In this document: piece after piece, positions 18,037-28,189 of the stretch | Layout: every line of letters begins with the position of its first letter | How positions within the stretch are numbered: position 1 is the stretch's first letter | Assembly (NCBI GenBank): GCA_016926505.1 | Contig: JAFGOM010000109.1 | Location: 62,001 to 126,000, forward strand | Source: Methanospirillaceae archaeon | GTDB taxonomy: Archaea > Halobacteriota > Methanomicrobia > Methanomicrobiales > Methanospirillaceae | Length of the DNA: 64,000 nt | Reading direction: 5' to 3' | Notes under the pieces: generated by a model | The model's database searches: none | Told to the model about the DNA's origin: nothing | What the model saw: the letters and a program-made list of their open reading frames with translations, nothing else | Position numbers and translations under genes: made by a program

Positions 18037-19926
18037 CTAAGCCATGCGGTATGTCTCCAGATTCATTGGTGACTGGGTCTGAATATGGTATTTTTTATAT
18101 ATTGAACTGGCGAGATCGATTGTTTTGTTCTCATCACCATGGATGGTAAATATCTTCTCAGGTCTGGGTTGCATGTGTGAGACAAAACTCATCAGCTGTC
18201 GGCGGTCGGAATGACCTGAAAACCCGTCTATCGTCACGCATTCAAGATTGATAATGATACTCTCCCTGTTACCAACCGGAACCTCCCGCCATCCTTTCTG
18301 AATCCTCCTTCCAAGGGTTCCCTCTGCCTGGTAACCGACAAAAATGAGAGCATTGCGTTCATCAGGTGATAATGCCCGTAAATATTCCATGACCGGTCCT
18401 CCGTTGAGCATTCCACTCGTGGTGAGAACGACACAGGGTTCTCCATTTATCACCTTCTCACGTTTTTCCTGCGAATCTACCTGCTCAAAACAGTCAGAGA
18501 GAAATGGATTCAGTCCTTCTTTAAAGATTAAATTACGTAAGTCAGAATTGAGATATTCAGGATACGTTGTATGGATGGCTGTAGCCTCTTTAATCATACC
18601 ATCAAGGTATACCTTCATGGGTGGAATCTTCTCTTTCCGAATTCCTTCCTCAATCGCAAGCATCACTTCCTGGCTTCTGCCTACTGCAAAGGTTGGAATG
18701 ATAACCTTTCCGCCACGTTCCAGGACCGTTTTAAGGGTTTCATAGAGTTTTTCTTCTGCTTCCTGCCGGGAAGGCTGAATATCCTTTGATCCCCCATACG
18801 TACTCTCCATAAAGACTGCTTCAAGCCTGGGAAAATGGTTTACAGCTGAATTAAAGAGCCGGCTCTTCCCATAGAGGAGATCCCCGGTAAAGGCAATATT
18901 GTACTGTCCGTCCCCGATATGGAAATGGGCAATTGCAGAACCAAGGATATGACCGGCATTGTGGAACGTCAGTTTAATATCAGGGGCAATGTCAGTCACG
19001 CTGCTGTAATTCAGCGTAATGGCATGTTTGATAAACATCTTTACCTCCTGGGATGAGTAGGGAATCTGATTCCCCTCTTTATTCATGACATCAAGGTAAT
19101 CCAGTTGAAGCATCACTGCGAGATCCCGTGTCGGTGGAGTGCAGTAGACCGGTCCCTCGTACCCGTATTTATAGAGGAGGGGTACAAGTGCACAATGATC
19201 AAGATGGGCATGGGTAATGACTACTGCATCCAGCTGAGAGAGGGGACTGACTTCAGGGACATACAGATACGGTGTTGCAGATGCGTTGTCCGGTTTTTCT
19301 CCACAGTCGATAAGAACCCTGCTTTCTGGAGTGGACAATAAAAATGAGGCACGGCCTACTTCCCGGCAGCAACCAAGGGTGGTAACACGAATCCACTGAT
19401 CTTTTGCGGTGACGTCCCGGTGAATTTTTCTTCCGATTGTGCGAAGGAGATCTTTTCGTTCCTGTTGAAAAGCTCTTAAATACTGACGTATCTGTTTGAC
19501 AGTTACACTCTCGATAGGAGGTGTCCGGACTGCTTTAGGTGTCCATCCGATCTCTTTGGTAATATCCCGTAACGTAGATCCGTTTTTACCGATAACAACC
19601 CCTGGTTTTTCTGCTTCAATCAGAACTTCACCGGTGTCTGCTTCAAAAAATATATCGGTTATCCCGGCATTCTCTCCAACAACCCGTTTAATAGCAGCCG
19701 AAGCCCGTTCCGGATCTTCAAGGATTGTCGGACGGACAACAATACGTTTTCGCAGGTCACGCGCAAGGATACGGATAAGATCCGCCTGGTCAGCAAATGC
19801 CTTCGGGTCATCTGTGTAAAGAACCAGTTCCGGTCCTTCAAATTCGACAGATGATACGGTAATTCCAGCCGGAATCTTTTTATTGATCTTGGCGTGGAGC
19901 TCTTTTAATCTCTCATCAATTAACAT
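18037..19926 (-). CDS. fttA: FttA / aCPSF1, archaeal transcription termination ribonuclease
   Basis: The 629-residue protein is the archaeal CPSF73-like nuclease that cleaves nascent RNA and terminates transcription. Two N-terminal KH domains (about residues 1-145, with V-I-G-K-N-G-S) precede a metallo-beta-lactamase domain with H-A-H-L-D-H and the Zn-binding G-H-I-L-G-S-A, a beta-CASP insert, and the C-terminal G-F-S-G-H-S-D and T-I-H-G-D motifs. Length is typical. It follows psmB closely, a neighbourhood seen in other methanogens. The many oligo-T tracts after genes in this window fit its known preference for U-rich RNA. Confidence 0.95.
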   Translation of the reverse strand: MLIDERLKELHAKINKKIPAGITVSSVEFEGPELVLYTDDPKAFADQADLIRILARDLRKRIVVRPTILEDPERASAAIKRVVGENAGITDIFFEADTGEVLIEAEKPGVVIGKNGSTLRDITKEIGWTPKAVRTPPIESVTVKQIRQYLRAFQQERKDLLRTIGRKIHRDVTAKDQWIRVTTLGCCREVGRASFLLSTPESRVLIDCGEKPDNASATPYLYVPEVSPLSQLDAVVITHAHLDHCALVPLLYKYGYEGPVYCTPPTRDLAVMLQLDYLDVMNKEGNQIPYSSQEVKMFIKHAITLNYSSVTDIAPDIKLTFHNAGHILGSAIAHFHIGDGQYNIAFTGDLLYGKSRLFNSAVNHFPRLEAVFMESTYGGSKDIQPSRQEAEEKLYETLKTVLERGGKVIIPTFAVGRSQEVMLAIEEGIRKEKIPPMKVYLDGMIKEATAIHTTYPEYLNSDLRNLIFKEGLNPFLSDCFEQVDSQEKREKVINGEPCVVLTTSGMLNGGPVMEYLRALSPDERNALIFVGYQAEGTLGRRIQKGWREVPVGNRESIIINLECVTIDGFSGHSDRRQLMSFVSHMQPRPEKIFTIHGDENKTIDLASSIYKKYHIQTQSPMNLETYRMA

Positions 19927-19966
19927 ACAATCGTCCTAAAAAAGAAAAATAGTAAGATCTAACGTG

Positions 19967-20599
19967 TCAGTTTAAAACAACAGCAGATATCTCTTCCGGT
20001 GAAAACTCCCTGTATTCTTCTTTGGTGATGGTCACCAGTGCAATCCCCTCCCCTGATCCTGCATCTCTTCGCATGGCTGCGTTTAGCGCCCTGATGGCGA
20101 GTTGTATTGCCTCATCTCTCTTTATCCCTTCATAAAACCGGTCTTCCAGAACTCCGTATGCCATGGGTGAACCGGAACCCGTGGCAACAATATCCACTTC
20201 CGGTGAGGCACCTCCGATCGCATCGACAGAATAGACCGATGGTCCGGTCTCATCGCAACCCCCGACAAGAAGTTGCACATAATAAGGTGCCAGTCTGCTG
20301 CCATGCAGGATGTTGGAGAGGAGCGTCGCACCAGAAGAGACACTCATGGGACGTCCCCTCCTGATGGCAAAGAGATTTGCTTCTACCGTCATAATCCGTG
20401 TCAATTGCTGGGCATCTCCAACCCCTCCCGCTGTAGTCATGCCCATCCAGTTGTTTATCTGGTAAATCTTCTTTGCACGTTTGCTGGCGATAAGGGATCC
20501 CATCGTGGCCCGTTTCTCGGTAGCGAGAACAATTCCCCCGTCAAATATAATGCCAACGGTTGTTGTTCCTGCCATTATTGAAGTATCACAGTCTTTCAT
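19967..20599 (-). CDS. psmB: Proteasome beta subunit
   Basis: This is the catalytic subunit of the archaeal 20S proteasome. A short propeptide ends in I-M-A-G, and the mature N-terminus T-T-T-V-G-I supplies the catalytic Thr. The conserved Lys lies in T-E-K-R-A, and G-S-G-S-P-M-A-Y-G is present. The ATG at 20599 has AGGTG five bases upstream and is preferred to the GTG at 20605. fttA follows on the same strand after 40 bases. The alpha subunit is not in the window. Confidence 0.96.
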   Translation of the reverse strand: MKDCDTSIMAGTTTVGIIFDGGIVLATEKRATMGSLIASKRAKKIYQINNWMGMTTAGGVGDAQQLTRIMTVEANLFAIRRGRPMSVSSGATLLSNILHGSRLAPYYVQLLVGGCDETGPSVYSVDAIGGASPEVDIVATGSGSPMAYGVLEDRFYEGIKRDEAIQLAIRALNAAMRRDAGSGEGIALVTITKEEYREFSPEEISAVVLN

Positions 20600-20675
20600 G
20601 TACACACCTGAAGCGATAAGAAAAAGTTGTAGATAGGGTGTCTATATCTATGTTTGAATAACCAATTTAAAATGG

Positions 20676-21509
20676 TTACTGATATCTGGCATCAAGAAGT
20701 ACCCTGATTAACTCCCGGTCAAAAAGCATACTTTTAAGCCTGTTGTCTCCGTTAATTACCGGTAACTGGTCTACTCTTGCACGTTTCATCTTTAAAGCAC
20801 ATTCACTCACTTCTGCATTTGCCGGAACCATTACCACATTCTTGATCATTGCCGTTTTGACCGGACGATTGGGAAGCTGAACCCGTGATATCCCGTAACT
20901 GATGGTATGGACATCCCTGATACTTTCCCATGTCCATTCGTCATCATCTGTTCCGGTCGTTGAGAAGTCTGAATGTTCCACTGAATCCTCTATCATTGCA
21001 TGCCTGATAAGGTCACGTTCTGAGATAATGCCCTGCAACTTGCTCTCTTTGTTCAGGATCGGGATGGCCTCAAATCCTGATATCTCCATGATCCTTCCAA
21101 CCAAAGGAAGCGGGGTCTCTTCCCAGATGGCAAACGTATGGGATGTATAGATCTCCTGTATCTCTTCTTCAATCCTGAGTCGTGCAATTGCGAGGATAAG
21201 ATCTGCAATACTGATGAGACCAACGAGTTTTTCATTCTCAAGAACCGGAAGTCTCCTGACCTGATTGGTATACATCATGTCTGCAGCCTGTCCGATGGAT
21301 GCATCAGAATGTATCGTGAGAGGATTCGGGGTCATTAAAAGCGCAAGCTGGTTCTCTTCAGGTTTCTGCAGGAGATCTTTTCTGGTGATAATTCCTACAA
21401 GAAATCCTTCTTTTAAGACCGGAACTCCGCTAATTCCGGTCCTCTTTAACATTTTTAAGACTTCATCCCTGTTTCCGGGTATCTCACAGGTGACAACATC
21501 TGTTGTCAT
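20676..21509 (-). CDS. Four-CBS-domain protein
   Basis: The 277-residue protein consists of two CBS pairs (Bateman modules) without any enzyme domain. Each repeat has the V-x-x-x-A-x-x-M/L pattern and the G-I-I-T-R-K-D-L or equivalent strand-helix end (G-L-I-S-I-A-D-L, G-I-I-S-E-R-D-L). An acidic stretch near residues 185-195 separates the pairs. CBS pairs bind adenosyl ligands such as AMP, ATP or SAM. It is co-oriented with the UspA gene upstream, so a shared energy-sensing role is possible but unproven. Confidence 0.9.
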   Translation of the reverse strand: MTTDVVTCEIPGNRDEVLKMLKRTGISGVPVLKEGFLVGIITRKDLLQKPEENQLALLMTPNPLTIHSDASIGQAADMMYTNQVRRLPVLENEKLVGLISIADLILAIARLRIEEEIQEIYTSHTFAIWEETPLPLVGRIMEISGFEAIPILNKESKLQGIISERDLIRHAMIEDSVEHSDFSTTGTDDDEWTWESIRDVHTISYGISRVQLPNRPVKTAMIKNVVMVPANAEVSECALKMKRARVDQLPVINGDNRLKSMLFDRELIRVLLDARYQ

Positions 21510-21535
21510 ATAGTCAGATACTCTTGGGATATCGG

Positions 21536-21964
21536 TTATACTCTCACCACCAGAACCGACTTTGAGTAGTGTTCAATTACAAAAGAACTGACACTACCGA
21601 GTAACAGGCGGTCGACATTACTCTTGCCCTGAGACCCCACGACAATCAGATCTGCAGATATCTTTTCGGCGGTATTAATGATGGCATTTCCTGCATGTCC
21701 CTGCTCAAAATGAGTAGTGACAGTGACTCCTTTCTTCTCTGCGATATCGGTAATCTTCTCAAGAATGGTGTTACCCTCCCGTTTCAGGATGCTGTACATC
21801 ATCTCAAGATTACTATCAATCGGAACATCCACAAAGAGACCGGTCTCAACAACATAGATAGCATGCAGATCTGCCTTGTACGCACGTGCATGTTCCACTG
21901 CTGCCAGAAAAGCATTCTCACTGATCTGTGATCCATCTATCGCAACAAGAATGGTATTATACAT
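21536..21964 (-). CDS. Universal stress protein UspA family
   Basis: The 142-residue Rossmann-like protein opens with I-L-V-A-I-D-G-S and carries the ATP-binding motif V-G-S-Q-G-K-S-x8-G-S-V-S at its C-terminal end, so it is an ATP-binding type. ATG 21964 follows GGGGGA by four bases and is preferred to the upstream TTG. It sits between the amidohydrolase (18 bases away) and the CBS protein. The family is linked to stress and energy status. Confidence 0.92.
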   Translation of the reverse strand: MYNTILVAIDGSQISENAFLAAVEHARAYKADLHAIYVVETGLFVDVPIDSNLEMMYSILKREGNTILEKITDIAEKKGVTVTTHFEQGHAGNAIINTAEKISADLIVVGSQGKSNVDRLLLGSVSSFVIEHYSKSVLVVRV

Positions 21965-21982
21965 GTATTCCCCCAAAAATGC

Positions 21983-23032
21983 TTAGAAATGTTTGTTTAC
22001 TCCATTAATAATTATTCTGCGAATTGTCTCTTTTCCCCCTCTCTTTACGACGGTTGAGCACATATCGCGGGAGTAAATGAGATTGGTCCCGCAGATATCG
22101 TGCACTGTGAGATTTGCAGGTTTCCCTTTGTCGATAAAAAAATTATCAGAGAGAAGCCGGGATCCATTGACGGCAGCCTGTAAGAGGTCATGTGCATCAA
22201 TGTGATACCGCGTATGGATATATGCCATCTCAGAAAACAGGTCAGGTTGTACAACCATGACGTTATCAGTGCCAAGCATAAGTGTTATTCCCTCGTCAAG
22301 AAGTGACTGGATAGGGGGGTGTTTCTCATCTGCGACGCCGAGATATGCATTTGAGCGTGCACAGACCACGACCGGGATCTTTGCATCGGCAATGCCCGAG
22401 ATCTGTTTCCGTGTCAGATGAGTGCCATGGATCAGAAGATCCGGGTCAGTGGCAACTGCAGCATCCACATCAAACGGATCCTGTTCCCCGGCATGAAACG
22501 CAAGAATTTTTTTGGATTCTTTTATGTATGAGACAATCTCCTGGTAATTTTCACAATCCCGGGTACTGCTGATACCTGCCCCGTCACTTACCTGTTCTCC
22601 TCCATCCCGTCCCAGAATGATAGAATGGCAGGAAAGATGTGTCAGAGCTTCTTTAAGGAGTGATACACCTTTTTTACCACCTTCCCTGAAGTCTGCAAAT
22701 CCGGTTACAGCGCTTTTCTGCATCTCCTGTACAGACTGCCGCATGGCGCGAACCAGAGTAGTATCCGGGGTGGTTTGCAGGATCCGATGTTTCAATCCGT
22801 CCGGTGGGGTGAATATCTCAGTCAGTGAACCGGTAAAGGGGAGATCCATCGCTACCGTATCGGCCAGATGGGTATGTGCATTAAAGAATGCAGGCAGGAT
22901 CCAGGTATCAGGAACTTTCTTTTCGTCTTCGATGGCAGTGATAATACCCTGAGTCATGATGATGGATACGGTTCTCTCCTCAAGCGCTTCTCCAAGGAGC
23001 GCATGGCCTGATATGATCTCTGCATCAGACAT
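21983..23032 (-). CDS. Amidohydrolase-family deaminase/hydrolase
   Basis: The 349-residue protein has a TIM-barrel metal-hydrolase pattern: N-A-H-T-H-L (His53, His55) after strand 1, A-F-H-A-G-E, L-I-H-G-T-H, and the metal/catalytic Asp in L-G-T-D-N. This order matches the cytosine deaminase/ATZ-TRZ group (COG0402). It is shorter than the 5'-deoxyadenosine deaminase DadD (about 420 residues). A nucleoside or base deaminase would complement the 6-oxopurine phosphorylase at 8.4 kb, but the substrate is not determined. It is divergent from the Sec61-beta gene. Confidence 0.8.
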   Translation of the reverse strand: MSDAEIISGHALLGEALEERTVSIIMTQGIITAIEDEKKVPDTWILPAFFNAHTHLADTVAMDLPFTGSLTEIFTPPDGLKHRILQTTPDTTLVRAMRQSVQEMQKSAVTGFADFREGGKKGVSLLKEALTHLSCHSIILGRDGGEQVSDGAGISSTRDCENYQEIVSYIKESKKILAFHAGEQDPFDVDAAVATDPDLLIHGTHLTRKQISGIADAKIPVVVCARSNAYLGVADEKHPPIQSLLDEGITLMLGTDNVMVVQPDLFSEMAYIHTRYHIDAHDLLQAAVNGSRLLSDNFFIDKGKPANLTVHDICGTNLIYSRDMCSTVVKRGGKETIRRIIINGVNKHF

Positions 23033-23081
23033 AATGATCCATACAACTTTGCTTTATATAGGCTGAAAGAGAATATAATGT

Positions 23082-23255
23082 ATGGCAAAAAAGAAGAGTG
23101 GCAGGCTGATATCCTCAGCGGGTCTTGTTAATTATTATGACAGTGAGGACCGCAGGGCCATTCATGTGAGCCCGTATGCCGTTATCGGAGTCGCTGTCTG
23201 TATCGGTCTCATCATTATTGTTATGAATCTCCTGTTCTCACATCCTGTGGCATAA
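23082..23255 (+). CDS. Protein translocase subunit Sec61-beta (archaeal SecG)
   Basis: This 57-residue gene encodes a basic start M-A-K-K-K-S-G-R-L, the conserved S-S-A-G-L-V-x-Y-Y segment, the R-A-I-H-V-S-P motif, and one membrane helix (about residues 32-52) near the C-terminus. This is the archaeal Sec61-beta layout. It is a tail-anchored part of the SecYE channel. A TATA-like ctttatata at 23052-23060 lies about 25 bases before the ATG, so the mRNA is probably leaderless. It is convergent with cofE. Confidence 0.93.
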   Translation: MAKKKSGRLISSAGLVNYYDSEDRRAIHVSPYAVIGVAVCIGLIIIVMNLLFSHPVA

Positions 23256-23290
23256 CCCGGGTTGCAGGTATTTCTCACGAAAGCCGGGAA

Positions 23291-24052
23291 TTAGTTCTCT
23301 TTTTTCCCGAGAGCATTTCTGATGAGATCTTCCTCCTTATTGAAGTATAAGTTGTCATGTCCCTGCCATTTCGGGCAATTCCGAAAGATTACTGCGGGAA
23401 TACCTGCATGGCTCTCACCCATGACAAAATTTGCAAATCCAGCAATCTCGTCAACAACAGCCTCCTCAGTTATCTCCAGTCTTTTTCCAAAAAGGTCGGT
23501 ATCTCCCCTAAAATCACGGATAGCAACAATTCCGCTCCATCCAATAGCATTTCCGGTCTGACCCCTGCGAAAAGCCCGTCCACAGGTATCGGTGATGATA
23601 ACACTGCAACAGGAACCACAGCAGGTGTGAATTGCGTCTCGGATCTCAGCCGCTTCCCTCATTGGATCCTTTGGAAGGAGGATAACCTTTCCTTCCTCGA
23701 TATTACTCGCATCGATCCCTGCCCTTACTCCGATATGACCGCATGAGATCTCTGAAAGAATAAAAGGGTAGGTGAGAAGAAGGTCAACAGAGTTATCAAG
23801 GACAACCTGGATAAAACAGGGATTTTCACCCGTTTTTTCTGCGATCCGAATGGCCTGAACTGAAGGTTGTACCTGATCCAACCTTTTTGTATAACCTTTT
23901 GCCTTTCCGATGATAGTTGTGGCGATAACGAGAATATCATCATCAAGAATTTCTATCCTGTCACAGATTAAACGGGCGATATCATCTCCTTCCTGAATCA
24001 GGGGAAGACCGGCAATACCGGTAACCTGGATAGGTTTTGCATTTTCTGTCAT
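23291..24052 (-). CDS. cofE: Coenzyme F420:L-glutamate ligase
   Basis: CofE adds glutamates to F420-0 using GTP. Family hallmarks are G-L-P-L-I-x-E-G-D-D near the start, I-I-G-K-A-K-G near residue 47, G-I-D-A-S-N near 114, I-T-D-T-x-G-R-x-F-R-R-G near 155 and A-G-F-A-N-F-V-M-G-E. An ATG at 24112 would add 20 residues, but the homologous region begins just after the ATG at 24052, which gives 253 residues, the family length. F420 is the hydride carrier of methanogenesis. The gene is divergent from a membrane protein. Confidence 0.92.
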   Translation of the reverse strand: MTENAKPIQVTGIAGLPLIQEGDDIARLICDRIEILDDDILVIATTIIGKAKGYTKRLDQVQPSVQAIRIAEKTGENPCFIQVVLDNSVDLLLTYPFILSEISCGHIGVRAGIDASNIEEGKVILLPKDPMREAAEIRDAIHTCCGSCCSVIITDTCGRAFRRGQTGNAIGWSGIVAIRDFRGDTDLFGKRLEITEEAVVDEIAGFANFVMGESHAGIPAVIFRNCPKWQGHDNLYFNKEEDLIRNALGKKEN

Positions 24053-24203
24053 AAAATCGACTTTTATATGCCGTACTGGAACTGACAACTGCATTAATGT
24101 TTCGTTTTTCACTTACCTTTTATGGGAAAGATGATAACTGAGTATCACGATGAGAGCCGGGAGGAACTGTACCCTTTCATGCTGTGTGCAGGAGGCCGTT
24201 TCT

Positions 24204-25118
24204 ATGACAAAAGATATGCTCTGGCCCCCTGACAGGAAGGTATGGGTACGCTTCTTTATTCTGACCCTCTTTATCAGTGGTTCCCTGTTCTCCTCATTTG
24301 ATCCGACCCTTCTTCCCGGGTATGATCCGGGTAATCCTGACAGTCTGCCGGATTCGATCACAAATCCCGTGATGATATCATCTCATGCGGAAGAGATGAT
24401 GCTTGCAGGAACTGTGATAATCCTGGTAATTCTCATTCTGCTTTTTTTTAAGTCAGTTTTATCTTTTGTTTTTGTTGATGTTATTGTGGACAGAAAAACC
24501 GGTATTGTCTCCCGGTTCTGGTCTCATTTAGGAAGAGGTCTGCAGTATTTTGGAATCTATCTTCTGGCCCTCATTTTTGCAGTTCTCATAATCTTTCTCT
24601 CTGCATTTTTCATTCTGGTACCTGCCTTAATCGAAAATCAGGGTCAGTTTCTTTCTATTCTGGATACATTTTTCACCTATTTCATGGTATCACTTCTCTG
24701 CCTGTTTCCGGTCTGGGTTTTTCTCATTGGTATGTATGATTTTATCGTTCCTGTCATGATAACTGACAATTGTTCAATCATTTTCGCATACAAAACGGTA
24801 TTCTCTCTGCTGATGGTAAATAAAAAAAGGATTTTTTGGTATCTTCTCATACGGGTTACCGGTGCCCTGGCGGTTGCAGGATTCATCTTTTTCTTTAGTC
24901 TTTTTTTGGTATCGCTCTTCTCTTCCCTGTTCTCATTTTTTTCTATACCCGGTCTTTTTTATGCATTCTGTAGCATGGGCAGTCTTATTTTTTTATCAGT
25001 CCTTATCCTGACACCTGCGACAACCTTTTTTCGTCTTTTCTCACTCCTTTTTCTCTCTTCCCTTGATCCCCGGTATGGGAGATCGGTAAGCCCCGGTATG
25101 CCGGGTATTCAGGAATGA
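24204..25118 (+). CDS. Multi-spanning membrane protein, unknown function
   Basis: The ATG at 24204 has AGGAGG eight bases upstream and is preferred to the one at 24150. The 304-residue protein has a first hydrophobic segment at about 13-27, a periplasmic-type loop, then five strongly hydrophobic regions rich in Phe, Leu and Ile. Its build resembles the membrane half of the PAS fusion at 37.9 kb. Such archaeal membrane proteins have no assigned role. It shares a divergent promoter region with cofE. Confidence 0.75.
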   Translation: MTKDMLWPPDRKVWVRFFILTLFISGSLFSSFDPTLLPGYDPGNPDSLPDSITNPVMISSHAEEMMLAGTVIILVILILLFFKSVLSFVFVDVIVDRKTGIVSRFWSHLGRGLQYFGIYLLALIFAVLIIFLSAFFILVPALIENQGQFLSILDTFFTYFMVSLLCLFPVWVFLIGMYDFIVPVMITDNCSIIFAYKTVFSLLMVNKKRIFWYLLIRVTGALAVAGFIFFFSLFLVSLFSSLFSFFSIPGLFYAFCSMGSLIFLSVLILTPATTFFRLFSLLFLSSLDPRYGRSVSPGMPGIQE

Positions 25119-25244
25119 AGTGGTATCGATTAATCGCCTGATATATGCGCGGCTATAACCGAAAACACTTCATAATTGTGATTACAGAAAGATTCACACG
25201 ACACCATATGGCTGATATCCTGTAAAAGGGGGTATAATAGGATC

Positions 25245-25745
25245 ATGAAAAGTACCATAAAGACTGTTATTATCGTCTCTCTCCTCATCAGCTTGTGTGT
25301 ACCGGGTATACCTGCTGCGATGATAAAGAATTCAGGTCTCCCTGACTATAGTGCAATCCCGTTTACCATGAAGGCAGAGCCGTCTGGTAACTTTACAAAA
25401 GCTCCTGAACCGTCAACTCATTTTACCACCATCAGCTATCCTGAGTATTACGATGAGATTATTGCACGGGCACGGGCAGCATCCGGGATAGATCCATCAT
25501 ATGACGGGGAATATGCGCAAGGCAGTGTCTTTGTACGGTTTACTGCAACATTACAGGAAGGAAATGACAGGATCTCGGAAGATGCGACATCAGTCTATTA
25601 TAATCCTCGGGATGCCGGAAAGTCGTTTCAGGATTACTGGGATGATCCTGCCCGAATTACCAGATTCGACGATGCCACCTACCTCTCCGGTTATATCAGG
25701 AAGTTCTCAAAATCATTCCAGTATCAGTCAGGTATAATCCTGTAG
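25245..25745 (+). CDS. Secreted protein of unknown function
   Basis: A 166-residue protein with a Sec signal peptide (K-rich start, hydrophobic core about 7-22, cleavage near A-A). The mature part is polar, with Tyr- and Asp-rich segments (Y-P-E-Y-Y-D, D-Y-W-D-D-P) and no Cys. I recognise no family. It precedes polyphosphate kinase by 70 bases on the same strand, but a link is not supported. Confidence 0.7.
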   Translation: MKSTIKTVIIVSLLISLCVPGIPAAMIKNSGLPDYSAIPFTMKAEPSGNFTKAPEPSTHFTTISYPEYYDEIIARARAASGIDPSYDGEYAQGSVFVRFTATLQEGNDRISEDATSVYYNPRDAGKSFQDYWDDPARITRFDDATYLSGYIRKFSKSFQYQSGIIL

Positions 25746-25814
25746 GCAGGATATCTGTTAATCGGGAATATAAAAACCAGTATCTCTTTACCTAAAAACG
25801 CACAGTATGGTACT

Positions 25815-27983
25815 ATGGATAGTGATACAAATACTCCGGATTATTCAGGGAATACCGATGTATCAGAGTTACCAGATCTATCCGACCCGGCTCTTTTTAT
25901 TAATCGGGAATTATCATGGATAGAATTTAACCGCCATGTTCTCGATGAGGCGAAAGATACCAGTCATCCTCTTCTTGAACGGGTCAAATTCCTCTCAATA
26001 TTTGCAAATAACCTTGATGAATTTTTTATGGTCCGGGTATCCGGTCTTCACCGGCAGGTTAAGGAAGGTGTCCTCAAGGCCCCTGCTGATGGGTTAACCC
26101 CGAATCAACAACTCGATGCGATTTATTCTCTTCTCAATCCATTAATGGAAGAACTCGCCCGGGTCTGGTTTTTTGACCTCGTTCCTGCTTTATCAGAAGC
26201 TGGAATTCATATTCATCACTATGAAGATCTTTCTTATGCTGATAAGAAACGATTGCGTGAATTTTTTATTACTGATATATTTCCTGTGCTTACCCCCCTT
26301 GCTTTTGATAAATCGCATCCCTTCCCTTTTATATCGAATCTATCTCTCAATCTCGCCATCATTGTGAAGGACCGCGAAGAGGATGAAGAGCATTTTGCAC
26401 GGGTCAAGATTCCGACAAGCCTCTTCTCCCGTCTGATAAAAATCCCTAAAAACACTGTCGGATCCGGCAGTCTCACATCAGAGCGGATGGATCTCGTCTT
26501 TATCGAGGATGTTATTTCGGCAAACATCGATCTTCTCTTTCCTGGGATGGAGGTCTTCGCATCGTATCCTTTTCGGATAACACGGGATGCAGATATCGAG
26601 ATCGAAGAGGACGAAGCAGACGATCTTATTACTGCCATTGAAGAGTATGTGGGAAGACGCCAGATGGGAACTCCGGTTCGAATAGAGGTATCAGACCGCA
26701 TGGATCATTCGGTCTGTCTTATGATGGGAGAGAAACTGGCAAAATCACCGCACATGTTCTATATGATGCAGGCACCGGTGGGAATGGCAGATGTAATGTG
26801 TCTGTATAATCTTGACAGGCCGGATCTTAAGGATACTCCCTTTGTTCCCTCGTTACCTGCCCGGTTCGAGAATGAGAAGAAGTTGTTTACCATCATCAGG
26901 GCGAAAGATACGATTCTCTTTCATCCGTATGAGAGTTTTCAGCCGGTTGTCAGTTTTCTTCAGCAGGCTGCCCGGGATCCCGATGTTCTTGCGATAAAGA
27001 TGACGTTATACCGGACCGGTGTTGATTCTCCCATTGTTCGGGCGCTTCTTGATGCCCGGGAACATAAAAAGGCAGTATCTGTTATTGTCGAATTAAAAGC
27101 CCGTTTTGATGAGGAGAATAATATCGGGTGGGCACGTGCCCTGGAACACGCCGGTGTTCATGTTGTGTATGGTCTGATGGGACTAAAGGTCCATGCAAAA
27201 CTGTGCATGGTTGTTCGTCGCGAACGGGAAGGTATTGTCAGGTACGTGCATATGAGTTCTGGAAATTATAACTCGTTTACCAGTAGAATCTATACCGACA
27301 TCGGACTTTTTACCGCAAATGACGAGATAGCTTCTGATGTTTCAAACCTTTTCAATCAACTGACCGGTTACTCCCGTTTTACTGCCTACAATCACCTTAT
27401 GGTTGCACCAAAAAAGATCAGAAGAGGCATCCTCGGACTAATCGGGAGGGAGATAACGAGGCAGAAAGAGTATGGGGATGGAAAGATCATCATAAAGATT
27501 AATGCACTTCAGGATCGGGAAATTATCCAGGAACTGTATCGTGCTTCTCAGGCAGGAGTAGATATCCAGCTCCAGGTGCGGGGTATCTGTTGTCTCCGGC
27601 CGGGGATTCCAAACATATCTGAAAAAATTACGGTTAATACCATAGTTGGAAGATTTCTTGAACATTCCCGGATCTATTATTTCCACAACGGTGGTGATCC
27701 TGTTCTCTTACTTGGGAGTGCAGATATGATGCCACGAAACTTAAACCGGCGTATCGAAGTCCTCTTTCCTGTTCTTGATCCGGCAATCAAGGATATTATT
27801 ATCAGACAATTGTTACCGGTTCACCTGAATGATACCGTTAAATCACGGTATCTGTGCTCTGATGGTACATACAAACGGACGGTTATTGAAAAAGATGAAG
27901 AACAGATACATGCCCAGCTCTGGATGCTTGAGAACCGTGGGATCTGGAACAATGCTGTGCCTGAGGAAGAGTCTGGAACCTGA
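25815..27983 (+). CDS. ppk: Polyphosphate kinase 1
   Basis: PPK1 makes polyphosphate from ATP. The N domain motif N-R-E-L-S-W-I-E-F-N and F-x-x-I-F-A-N-N-L-D-E-F-F near residues 33-75 are present, as are the catalytic-domain signatures K-M-T-L-Y-R-T, V-E-L-K-A-R-F-D-E-x-N-N and G-L-K-V-H-A-K, in which the His is the autophosphorylated residue. The second phospholipase-D-like half follows with N-L-N-R-R-I-E at the end. Length 722 is normal. The downstream HD-domain gene may act on the same polymer. Confidence 0.96.
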   Translation: MDSDTNTPDYSGNTDVSELPDLSDPALFINRELSWIEFNRHVLDEAKDTSHPLLERVKFLSIFANNLDEFFMVRVSGLHRQVKEGVLKAPADGLTPNQQLDAIYSLLNPLMEELARVWFFDLVPALSEAGIHIHHYEDLSYADKKRLREFFITDIFPVLTPLAFDKSHPFPFISNLSLNLAIIVKDREEDEEHFARVKIPTSLFSRLIKIPKNTVGSGSLTSERMDLVFIEDVISANIDLLFPGMEVFASYPFRITRDADIEIEEDEADDLITAIEEYVGRRQMGTPVRIEVSDRMDHSVCLMMGEKLAKSPHMFYMMQAPVGMADVMCLYNLDRPDLKDTPFVPSLPARFENEKKLFTIIRAKDTILFHPYESFQPVVSFLQQAARDPDVLAIKMTLYRTGVDSPIVRALLDAREHKKAVSVIVELKARFDEENNIGWARALEHAGVHVVYGLMGLKVHAKLCMVVRREREGIVRYVHMSSGNYNSFTSRIYTDIGLFTANDEIASDVSNLFNQLTGYSRFTAYNHLMVAPKKIRRGILGLIGREITRQKEYGDGKIIIKINALQDREIIQELYRASQAGVDIQLQVRGICCLRPGIPNISEKITVNTIVGRFLEHSRIYYFHNGGDPVLLLGSADMMPRNLNRRIEVLFPVLDPAIKDIIIRQLLPVHLNDTVKSRYLCSDGTYKRTVIEKDEEQIHAQLWMLENRGIWNNAVPEEESGT

Positions 27984-28189
27984 AAATTCTAATGGAATGT
28001 CCGGATTATATCAGGAGAAATGTCTTTTTTTCAGGGAATACCTGAAAATTCTGCTTTTCTTTTTAAAAAAACAAAAGATTCCATGTTCGCCGGCATCAGC
28101 AGAAGTGGCGGAAAAATTCATCATCATGCGATGGTTTCATCCTCTACAAAAAGAAAATGCAGACATCAATTCCTGACAGGAGAATAGAG

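Noticed and set aside
21983-23032. Assignment as the DadD 5'-deoxyadenosine deaminase
   Set aside because: The metal motifs fit the superfamily but the protein is about 70 residues shorter and the substrate region does not visibly match, so only a family-level call is made.
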